Source: JBDKTK01 sp039680225
GTDB taxonomy: Bacteria > Desulfobacterota > Syntrophia > Syntrophales > UBA4778
Reading direction: 5' to 3'
Length of the DNA stretch: 8,367 nt
Assembly (NCBI GenBank): GCA_039680225.1
Contig: JBDKTK010000179.1
Span: forward strand, 1-8,367
Positions 1-5,082 of the stretch are shown here, piece after piece (position 1 is the stretch's first letter; the number at the start of each line of letters is the position of its first letter). A program made the position numbers and the translations under genes. The notes under the pieces were generated by a model. That model was not told where the DNA came from and did not search any database. It was given only the letters and a program-made list of their open reading frames with translations.

Positions 1-1418
1 TCGGTCAGGACGGAGGCCATTATTCCCGCGGTCTGATTCGATATTACCCGGCGTACGACTGTGGGGGGGAATTCCTTGATCAGGTTGCCCTCTGCATCGG
101 TGAACCCCCGGACAATATAGGGCTTCATCAGCAGGCCTCCGTTGGCGATGGCCGCCAAGGCGGTCGTGATCTGGATGGCTGTAACAGAAATGCCCTGCCC
201 GAAGGCAATGGCGGAGGCGTCAACTGTTGTCCACTGGCCGCAATGCCTGAGGATGCCGGAGGCCTCGCCGGGCAGGTCGATGCCGGTCTTGGAGCCGAAA
301 CCGAAATCCGTTATATATTTATAGAACTTTTCCTTCCCGAGCTTCTGGCTTATCTTGATCGATCCGATATTGCTCGAATATTTGAGAACCTCCCTGAAGG
401 TAAGACTACCGTATTTGTGTCGCTGCGCCTCGTGGAAAACCCGGTTGGCGACTTGATAACTGCCGTTTTCGCAATTAAAACGGTCTGTTTCCTTTACAAC
501 TCCCTCTTCGAGCGCCGCAGAGGCGACGAAGGGCTTAAAGGTGGAGCCCGGGTCGAAACTGTCGGCCACGGACCGGTTCTTTTTGCTCTCGGCACTCGTC
601 TTGTGGAATGTGTTGGGGTTGAAACCCGGTTCCTGAGACATGGCCAGAATGGCCCCCGTTTTGGGGTCCATTGCGACAGCTATTCCGCCCTTGGCTCCCG
701 TCCTCTGGACAGCCTCGTTGAGCTGAGAGTCCACAAGATATTGGATTCGACTGTCTATTGTCAACAATATATTGTAGCCTTTGTCCTTCTTTTTGGCCGT
801 CAGGCTCTCTTGCATGAACAGGGAGTTTCCCTTGGCATCCCGGGCCCAGACAATTTCTTCGGGCTTCCTTTTCAGGAGATTGTCATACCTGAGCTCGAGC
901 CCTTCGAGCCCGTTGGAATCCACCCCCACGAAACCGATGAGCGGGCCGGCAAGCATCTTGTTGGGGTAAACGCGTTTCGGCTCCTTGATCAGGTATACGC
1001 CCTCGATCTTCAGGCTTTTTACGGCGACGGCCTGCTCGGGAGACACCAGGCGAGCTATCCAGCAGAAATTCCTGGCATTTTTCATTTTTGACAGTATCTG
1101 TCCCTTACTCTCGGGGAAAATGGATTCGAGTGCGGAAGCGGCTTTTGCCTGGTCGGCAATCCGGGGCGGTTCGGCGCAGACCGAATCCATCATGATGCTG
1201 GCGGCGAGTTTCTCGCCGTTGCAGTCGAGGATGAGGCCCCTTTCGGGCTGCAGTTGCAGCGATTTTATGTGCTGCTTGCGGGCGAGTGTCTTGAGGTCCC
1301 GGCTGGACACTACCTGGAGGTTAAAGGCCTGGTAAAGCAGGACCCCGAAAAGCAGGACGAATACGAACATGAACGAGATTATTCGTATCTTCAGCCATTT
1401 TCCCTTTTTTCTGCTCAT
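1..1418 (-). CDS. ftsI: Peptidoglycan transpeptidase FtsI/PBP2-type (class B penicillin-binding protein), 3' end outside window
   Basis: This is the septal class B penicillin-binding protein, which cross-links peptidoglycan at the division site in complex with FtsW and FtsL/FtsB/FtsQ. I read 472 codons from ATG at 1416-1418 to the window edge. A short basic N-terminus is followed by a membrane anchor (about residues 11-31), the PBP dimerisation region with the R60-G61 motif (about 40-200), and the transpeptidase domain from about 215. The active-site SxxK motif is S292-T-F-K295 within DPGSTFKPF. The SxN motif is S348-S-N350. FGFGSKTGIDLPGE and the AFGQGISVT segment (residues 405-413) are typical family blocks. 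The KTG motif and C-terminus lie beyond base 1, so a PASTA tail cannot be judged. An in-frame TAA at 1452-1454 limits upstream extension. The ribosome binding site is weak. The position after ftsL fits the dcw cluster. Confidence 0.96.
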   Translation of the reverse strand, partial: MSRKKGKWLKIRIISFMFVFVLLFGVLLYQAFNLQVVSSRDLKTLARKQHIKSLQLQPERGLILDCNGEKLAASIMMDSVCAEPPRIADQAKAASALESIFPESKGQILSKMKNARNFCWIARLVSPEQAVAVKSLKIEGVYLIKEPKRVYPNKMLAGPLIGFVGVDSNGLEGLELRYDNLLKRKPEEIVWARDAKGNSLFMQESLTAKKKDKGYNILLTIDSRIQYLVDSQLNEAVQRTGAKGGIAVAMDPKTGAILAMSQEPGFNPNTFHKTSAESKKNRSVADSFDPGSTFKPFVASAALEEGVVKETDRFNCENGSYQVANRVFHEAQRHKYGSLTFREVLKYSSNIGSIKISQKLGKEKFYKYITDFGFGSKTGIDLPGEASGILRHCGQWTTVDASAIAFGQGISVTAIQITTALAAIANGGLLMKPYIVRGFTDAEGNLIKEFPPTVVRRVISNQTAGIMASVLT

Positions 1419-1465
1419 CTGAATGTGTCTCAATTTAAAATCAGCCAAATGTTAATGGGATAAAG

Positions 1466-1494
1466 GCCCCGTTTGCCTCAAGGGCTTTTGGGGC
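1466..1494 (-). other. Candidate hairpin in the ftsL-ftsI gap
   Basis: Read on the minus strand, the 128-bp gap between ftsL and ftsI (1419-1546) contains an outer 5-bp stem GCCCC/GGGGC (1490-1494 with 1466-1470). It encloses an inner 3-bp stem GCC/GGC with loop CTTGA. The two stems are separated by a symmetrical internal loop of about four bases on each side (AAAA/AAAC). The sequence after the stem is TTTATCCC, too poor in U to call an intrinsic terminator. A role in attenuating ftsI or protecting mRNA is possible but only inferred. Apart from this hairpin I find no supported gene in the gap. Confidence 0.35.
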
Positions 1495-1546
1495 TCCTGG
1501 CGTATTCCGCAACTGAGCAGATGGAAAAATTACCGGTCCATCCCCG

Positions 1547-1966
1547 TCATTTAAGGATGATGACCTGCTCTTTATCCGGATGATTCATTCCCAGCTTCCC
1601 CCGCGCGATCGACTCGACCCGCTGCGGGGACTTGAGCATGGAAACCTCCACTTTAAGTTTATTGTTCTCTTCCAGGAGGGACTCCTTGGCCTTTATCTCC
1701 CGGGCAATCTTGTACTTCAGTTCCGTTATATGCATGTGGGACCAGGTGTAGATCAGGATGGTCAGGAGCAGTAACACGAAGGCGGGGATGAGGACCGAAT
1801 ACTTGATCCTGCTTTCCTTGCCTTCGGAGAGCGAGCCCGACCTGGAATCTATCCACTCACAACCCTTGTCGAGAATCCCCTCGATCATGCCCGAACCAAT
1901 TGTCCCCGTTCTCGGCCTGTTCCAGCCGATAGAGGCCAGCGGTTTTGACCGGCGGTAATCTTTCAC
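1547..1966 (-). CDS. ftsL: Cell division protein FtsL
   Basis: FtsL is a small bitopic divisome protein that forms a coiled-coil complex with FtsB/DivIC and FtsQ/DivIB and helps activate FtsWI septal synthesis. The 139-residue product has a charged cytoplasmic N-terminus (1-54), one transmembrane helix (about 55-76, rich in Leu/Ile/Val) and a periplasmic heptad-like coiled coil (about 80-112). It ends with SPQRVESIARGKLGM, a typical family block. FtsL sequences are weakly conserved, so the call rests on this architecture plus position between rsmH and ftsI. The start is GTG at 1964-1966, four bases after the rsmH stop. AAGGTG, which overlaps the rsmH stop, serves as Shine-Dalgarno and favours coupling. 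The N-terminus is longer than in many homologues. Met27 is an alternative start but has no good ribosome binding site. Confidence 0.9.
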   Translation of the reverse strand: MKDYRRSKPLASIGWNRPRTGTIGSGMIEGILDKGCEWIDSRSGSLSEGKESRIKYSVLIPAFVLLLLTILIYTWSHMHITELKYKIAREIKAKESLLEENNKLKVEVSMLKSPQRVESIARGKLGMNHPDKEQVIILK

Positions 1967-1970
1967 TGTT

Positions 1971-2921
1971 TCACCTTATCCTCATAACGGTCCGGAGCCG
2001 GGCGCTCCTGGCGCGCGGATTCTTCTCAATTTCAGCGGGGCCGGCCTTTATCGCCTTGCGCGCAATCAGCTTTGCCCTGCCCTGCTTATGGCAGGTGCAA
2101 AACGGGAAATCGGGAGGGCACGTGCACCCTTTCTCCCAGGAGCGGAAATAGGTTTTCACCATCCTGTCCTCAAGGGAATGGAAAGAAATGACCGCAAAGC
2201 GGCCGCCTGTTTCCAGCAGCTCGAAACCATCGGCCAACGCCTTCTCCAGATTGCCCAGCTCGTTGTTGACGGCTATCCGCAAAGCCTGGAAAACGCGTGT
2301 CGCGGGATGGATTTTCCCCCTGCGGGCCGCGGCGGGCACCGCCCCCGACACAATTTCCGCCAGCTCGCCCGTGGTGCGGATCGGCGCTTCCTTCCTGCTG
2401 CGGGCGACAGCTGCGGCAATCCGGCGGGCCATCCGCTCCTCCCCGTACTCGCGAAAAATTTTCTCCAGTTCCTCTTCGGAAAATCCGTTCACCAGGTCGA
2501 AGGCCGTCCGCCCCGCGGTCTGGTCAAGCCTCATGTCCAGTTGAGCGTCCCGGGCGAAACTGAAACCCCTGCCGGCCGTTTCCAGTTGATGAGAGGAAAC
2601 ACCCAGGTCAAGGAGGATGCCGTCAACCTTCCCGATTCCGAGTCCGGCCAGGATTGCGGCGATATTCCCGAAGTTCCCTTTATAAAAGATCACGTTGGAG
2701 CGATACGGCTCCAGCCTGGCTCCTGCCTCTTTCAGGGCTTCCGGGTCGGCGTCGATACCCACCAGGCGCCCTCCCGGCATTATTCTTTTCATGATTTCGG
2801 CGGCGTGACCGCCCCCCCCGAGCGTCCCGTCCACATAGATGCCGCCAGGCCTGCAATCAAGCGAGTCAACCGCTTCTTCCAGCAGGACCGGAAGGTGGTA
2901 AAAATCCGTTTCGCCGGACAT
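1971..2921 (-). CDS. rsmH: 16S rRNA (cytosine(1402)-N(4))-methyltransferase RsmH
   Basis: RsmH (MraW) uses S-adenosylmethionine to methylate N4 of C1402 in 16S rRNA, in the decoding centre of the small subunit. The 316-residue length is normal. Visible landmarks are DGTLGGGGH (31-39, SAM-binding loop), GIDADP (55-60), DLGVSSHQL (105-113), the helical insertion domain (about 125-210), HPATRVFQALRI (205-216) and ISFHSLEDR (245-253). A cysteine cluster CTC..CTC (C266, C268, C275, C277) is common in the family and could bind metal. The ATG at 2919-2921 lies two bases after the mraZ stop, with GGGA about eight bases upstream as a weak ribosome binding site. mraZ-rsmH-ftsL-ftsI is the conserved beginning of the dcw cluster, and the spacing indicates one transcript. 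Confidence 0.97.
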   Translation of the reverse strand: MSGETDFYHLPVLLEEAVDSLDCRPGGIYVDGTLGGGGHAAEIMKRIMPGGRLVGIDADPEALKEAGARLEPYRSNVIFYKGNFGNIAAILAGLGIGKVDGILLDLGVSSHQLETAGRGFSFARDAQLDMRLDQTAGRTAFDLVNGFSEEELEKIFREYGEERMARRIAAAVARSRKEAPIRTTGELAEIVSGAVPAAARRGKIHPATRVFQALRIAVNNELGNLEKALADGFELLETGGRFAVISFHSLEDRMVKTYFRSWEKGCTCPPDFPFCTCHKQGRAKLIARKAIKAGPAEIEKNPRARSARLRTVMRIR

Positions 2922-2923
2922 CG

Positions 2924-3364
2924 TTAAATCCCAAGATCCGCGATGGAGTCGCTGAAGTCCTGGCTGCTCGTCCTGCGCAGCTCTTCCTCCCAGCGCTCCT
3001 TGCTCCAGATCTCGATCGTCCTGACCATGCCAGCCAAAACTATATCTTTCTCCAGGCCCGCATATTCACTGAGCGCAGGCGGGATAAGCACACGGCCCTG
3101 GCTGTCGACATTGCAATCCACGGCGCCGGACATGAAATCGCGCTGGAAGGCCCTCACCTCTTTTTTCAGGAGCGATTGCCGGCTGATCTTCTCTTCGAGG
3201 CCCTTCCATTCGTCATAGGGGAACGCCAGGAGATAGCCGCTGAAATTCGTGATGACAAGCTTGCCCTCCGATTTCTCGGCTATAGCCTCTCTGAGGCGGG
3301 AAGGCAGGATGATCCTGCCTTTATCGTCAATAGTATGGTAATAGCGTCCCCGGAATGCGGTCAC
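2924..3364 (-). CDS. mraZ: Transcriptional regulator MraZ
   Basis: MraZ is a ring-forming DNA-binding protein that controls the dcw cluster, including its own gene. The product carries two AbrB-like swapped-hairpin domains. The first contains FRGRYYHTIDDKGR (about 4-17) and the second has DSQGR (about 87-91), the two DxxGR signatures of the family. I chose GTG at 3362-3364 because GGAGG lies four bases upstream and because this gives 146 residues beginning close to the family-typical M-FRG, near the usual length of about 143. A longer reading from GTG at 3385 would add seven residues, would include the Shine-Dalgarno and one operator box, and is less likely. A strong promoter and three operator repeats lie immediately upstream, so autoregulation is expected. 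The stop is two bases before rsmH. Confidence 0.95.
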   Translation of the reverse strand: MTAFRGRYYHTIDDKGRIILPSRLREAIAEKSEGKLVITNFSGYLLAFPYDEWKGLEEKISRQSLLKKEVRAFQRDFMSGAVDCNVDSQGRVLIPPALSEYAGLEKDIVLAGMVRTIEIWSKERWEEELRRTSSQDFSDSIADLGI

Positions 3365-3368
3365 GATT

Positions 3369-3373
3369 CCTCC
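3369..3373 (-). promoter_or_regulatory. Ribosome binding site deciding the mraZ start
   Basis: On the minus strand a perfect GGAGG precedes the GTG at 3362-3364 with a four-base spacer. No comparable site precedes the upstream in-frame GTG at 3385. The site overlaps the edge of the third MraZ-type repeat, so operator occupancy and this start are physically linked. Confidence 0.8.
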
Positions 3374-3400
3374 ACAATAATCCACTTTACTCCACTTTGG
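3371..3400 (-). promoter_or_regulatory. MraZ operator: three 10-bp-phased direct repeats
   Basis: On the minus strand three tandem 10-base units read CCAAAGTGGA, GTAAAGTGGA and TTATTGTGGA. The shared core is AAAGTGGA in the first two and ATTGTGGA in the third. Published MraZ operators consist of short direct repeats with 10-bp period (TGGG-type in E. coli, AAAGTGG-type in mollicutes), so the match in sequence, phase and location is strong. The first repeat begins about seven bases after the -10 box, on the expected transcription start, and the third abuts the mraZ ribosome binding site. Binding here would block initiation, giving negative autoregulation of mraZ and the downstream division genes. 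Function is inferred, while the repeats are directly seen. Confidence 0.88.
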
Positions 3401-3404
3401 TTGG

Positions 3405-3434
3405 ACTATAGAGGAGATAATTTTTGTTTGTCAA
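3405..3434 (-). promoter_or_regulatory. Sigma-70-type promoter of mraZ / dcw cluster
   Basis: On the minus strand a perfect -35 TTGACA (3429-3434) is separated by 18 bp from TATAGT (3405-3410), a one-mismatch -10 box. The predicted start is near 3397-3399, giving a leader of about 34 bases to the mraZ GTG. The promoter sits between the mltG stop (3445) and mraZ and is overlapped downstream by the operator repeats. It is the best promoter match I found in the window. Confidence 0.85.
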
Positions 3435-3443
3435 GCAAAAATT
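3419..3443. repeat. AT-rich inverted repeat spanning the mraZ -35 region
   Basis: AATTTTTG (3419-3426) and CAAAAATT (3436-3443) are perfect 8-bp inverted repeats separated by nine bases. They lie just after the mltG stop, and the loop plus adjoining bases contain the -35 TTGACA. The stem is nearly all A/T, so a stable terminator is unlikely. A binding site for a dimeric regulator or a chance feature of an AT-rich promoter are both possible. Confidence 0.5.
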
Positions 3444-3444
3444 G

Positions 3445-4452
3445 CTATTCTTTATCCTGTGTTAGCCTAAATTTTGAAACTGCGACGTTATGGTGGGCCA
3501 AAGTTGAAGAAAACTGGTGGGAACCGTCATTTTTGGAAACGAAATAAAGATAGTTCACCGGGGCCGGATTTATTGCGGCCTTGATGGAATCCAGCCCCGG
3601 ATTGGCAATCGGCCCGGGTGGCAAGCCATAGATTACATATGTATTGTAAGGGTTCTTTTTGCTCCGCAGGTGGGATTTAAAGATGACCCCGTTATAATCC
3701 TTGACCCCGTAAACCGCCGTGGGATCGCACTGCAGGCGCATCCTCTTCTTCAGCCGGTTGTGGAACACGGCCGAGATCAGCGGCTTTTCCTCCTTGATTC
3801 TGGCCTCTTTCTCGATCAGCGAGGCCAGAGTTATCATCTTGTGCAGGTCGAGCCCGACCTTGTGCGCCTCCTCGATCAGCTCAGGGGTGACTTTTCTCCA
3901 GAACTGGTTGACCATGAGGGTCAGGATATCTTTTTCACTCATCGATCTTGTAAGGTTGTATGTTTCCGGGAATAGGTACCCTTCCGCCGTCGCGCCGGGG
4001 ATTTTCAGGCTGGACAGCAATTCGCGGTCGGTCGCCGCCTTCAGGAATTGCTTACCTTTCGGGACTTTTGCTTCGACGACGGCGTCTGCAACCTGGCTCA
4101 TCGTGAACCCTTCCGGGACCACAACCACGTGTCCCACGACCTCGCCCCTGACGAGTTTTTCCAGGATGACGGTGGCCGGCATTGAACTCGTGAATTCGTA
4201 CTCCCCGGCCTTGATCCTGCCGGAAACACCTTCCAGGCGGGCCAGCACGGAGAATGCGGCGGCGCTCCTGATGAGCTTTGCATCCTTCAACATTTTCGCA
4301 ATCTGGGAAAGGCTCGCGCCTTTCTGGATCTCAATTTCTTCGACCCTGGCATTCTGGTCCATGGGCGTCCTGACGAGCAGGATGCAAAAGCCGAGACCAA
4401 ATACCAGAATTGTGAGTAAAATAGGTAACCTGTGCAGTTTCAGAATTTTCAT
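3445..4452 (-). CDS. mltG: Endolytic murein transglycosylase MltG (YceG-like)
   Basis: MltG cleaves nascent glycan strands within the chain from its position in the inner membrane and is thought to set glycan length. The 335-residue product has an N-terminal transmembrane anchor (about 10-28) and a LysM-like small domain (about 38-100). The catalytic domain follows, with PEGFT (113-117), the EGYLFPETY block (157-165), ASLIEKEA (210-217, with the expected catalytic glutamate at E214 by my alignment from memory to E. coli E218), HNRL..MRLQCDPT (about 231-245) and YGLPPGPIANPG (275-286). The C-terminal YLYFVS block is also typical. ATG at 4450-4452 lies about 21 bases after the ruvX stop with only a weak GGAAA upstream, so cotranscription with ruvX is likely. 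mltG is followed by the mraZ promoter with no clear terminator, so read-through into the division cluster is possible. Confidence 0.95.
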   Translation of the reverse strand: MKILKLHRLPILLTILVFGLGFCILLVRTPMDQNARVEEIEIQKGASLSQIAKMLKDAKLIRSAAAFSVLARLEGVSGRIKAGEYEFTSSMPATVILEKLVRGEVVGHVVVVPEGFTMSQVADAVVEAKVPKGKQFLKAATDRELLSSLKIPGATAEGYLFPETYNLTRSMSEKDILTLMVNQFWRKVTPELIEEAHKVGLDLHKMITLASLIEKEARIKEEKPLISAVFHNRLKKRMRLQCDPTAVYGVKDYNGVIFKSHLRSKKNPYNTYVIYGLPPGPIANPGLDSIKAAINPAPVNYLYFVSKNDGSHQFSSTLAHHNVAVSKFRLTQDKE

Positions 4453-4473
4453 TGGTTGTGTTTCCGATTTCGA

Positions 4474-4920
4474 TTAGAGGCTCTCTCCACGGTTACGCCC
4501 GGCGTGGAGGGAATTGAGATAGCTCTGAAGGATTATTCCGGCGGCTATTTTATCGACCATCTTCCTTCTCTTTTTGCTTTTGATGCCCGCGCTGATCATC
4601 AGTTCGCCGGCTTCCCAGGTGGAAAGGGCCTCGTCCCAGAGGATTATGGGAAGCGCTGTGCGCTCCCTGAGGGCCGCCGCGAATTTTTCGACCTTTTCAC
4701 ATTGGATTCCCCTGGTCCCGTCCAGCCGCAAGGGGAGCCCGAGCACGATTTGTTCGACATTGCTTTCCCGGGCCATATTTTCCAGGAGATCAAGGTCCCG
4801 ATCAAGATTTTTCCTCTCGATCACTGCAAGCGGGCGCGCTGTTATACCGAGTTCATCGGAAATTGCAAGTCCTATCCTCCTGCTCCCATAATCGATGCCC
4901 AGAATTTTCATTAAAACCAT
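4474..4920 (-). CDS. ruvX: Putative pre-16S rRNA nuclease / Holliday junction resolvase-like protein RuvX (YqgF)
   Basis: YqgF/RuvX proteins have an RNase H-like fold and are implicated in 5' maturation of pre-16S rRNA. A resolvase role has also been proposed. The product of 148 residues shows the expected order: KILGIDYGSRRIG (5-17, acidic D10), GLPLRLDG (61-68), WDEALST (95-101, acidic E97) and MVDKIAAGIILQSYL (121-135, acidic D123), which are the three carboxylate positions expected for catalysis. Length is typical (about 140-150). Two starts are possible: ATG at 4918-4920, or ATG at 4909-4911, which gives the family-like N-terminus MKILGIDYG. Neither has a convincing Shine-Dalgarno. In-frame TGA-TAA stops directly before 4920 exclude longer forms. 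It is followed closely by mltG. Confidence 0.94.
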   Translation of the reverse strand: MVLMKILGIDYGSRRIGLAISDELGITARPLAVIERKNLDRDLDLLENMARESNVEQIVLGLPLRLDGTRGIQCEKVEKFAAALRERTALPIILWDEALSTWEAGELMISAGIKSKKRRKMVDKIAAGIILQSYLNSLHAGRNRGESL

Positions 4921-5082
4921 TTATCACGCCGGATTTGCGATTGACAAATCATTTCTCCTGTAAAAGGCGTTTCTTGAGGTCTTTTACATTGTTAAATCAA
5001 GGGGATTTTGTTATTTTCCCCTCCTGGTTTTCAGTGAGAGCAATCACGGCCGAATCAAAAGATCGGGAGAGAATATAATATA
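4921..5082. other. Divergent intergenic region between ruvX and selB
   Basis: This 162-bp gap must hold promoters for both directions. On the plus strand TTGACA occurs at 4941-4946 but no good -10 follows at 16-18 bp. AGGGGA/TCCCCT (5000-5005 with 5017-5022) can pair as a 6-bp stem with an 11-base AT-rich loop. A TATAAT at 5074-5079 lies only three bases before the selB ATG and is probably coincidental. On the minus strand a good AGGAG (complement of 4955-4959) lies about 35 bases upstream of ruvX. I see no tRNA-like fold, so selC is not here. Confidence 0.5.
5065..5071 (+). promoter_or_regulatory. Ribosome binding site of selB, long spacing
   Basis: GGGAGAG precedes the selB ATG (5083-5085) with an 11-base AT-rich spacer, longer than the usual 5-9 bases. 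It is the only purine-rich candidate before the start, and protein homology (the family-typical N-terminus MRHLILGTAGHVDHGK) supports this ATG. Confidence 0.55.

Noticed and set aside
243..1091. Long plus-strand open frame of 282 codons opposite ftsI
   Set aside because: The minus strand of the same bases encodes a clear FtsI with STFK and SSN motifs. The plus-strand product has no recognisable family pattern and is a shadow frame.
2088..2927. Plus-strand open frame of 279 codons opposite rsmH
   Set aside because: It is antisense to an RsmH with all signature motifs, and the GC-rich third positions of rsmH explain the long antisense frame.
3365..3385. Longer mraZ start at GTG 3383-3385
   Set aside because: It would translate the Shine-Dalgarno and part of the operator, lacks its own ribosome binding site, and adds residues not typical before the family-start FRG motif.
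4941..4946. TTGACA as the -35 of a selB promoter
   Set aside because: No TATAAT-like hexamer occurs at 16-18 bp downstream (the bases there read around AAGGCG), so I did not call a promoter.
5074..5079. TATAAT three bases before the selB ATG as a -10 box for a leaderless selB message
   Set aside because: No -35 or extended -10 accompanies it, and a purine-rich ribosome binding site lies upstream at 5065-5071, which a leaderless start would discard.
4921..5082. Possible selC (tRNA-Sec) next to selB
   Set aside because: No acceptor, D-arm or T-arm pattern such as GGTTCGAATCC or a 3' acceptor pairing is visible in the gap.
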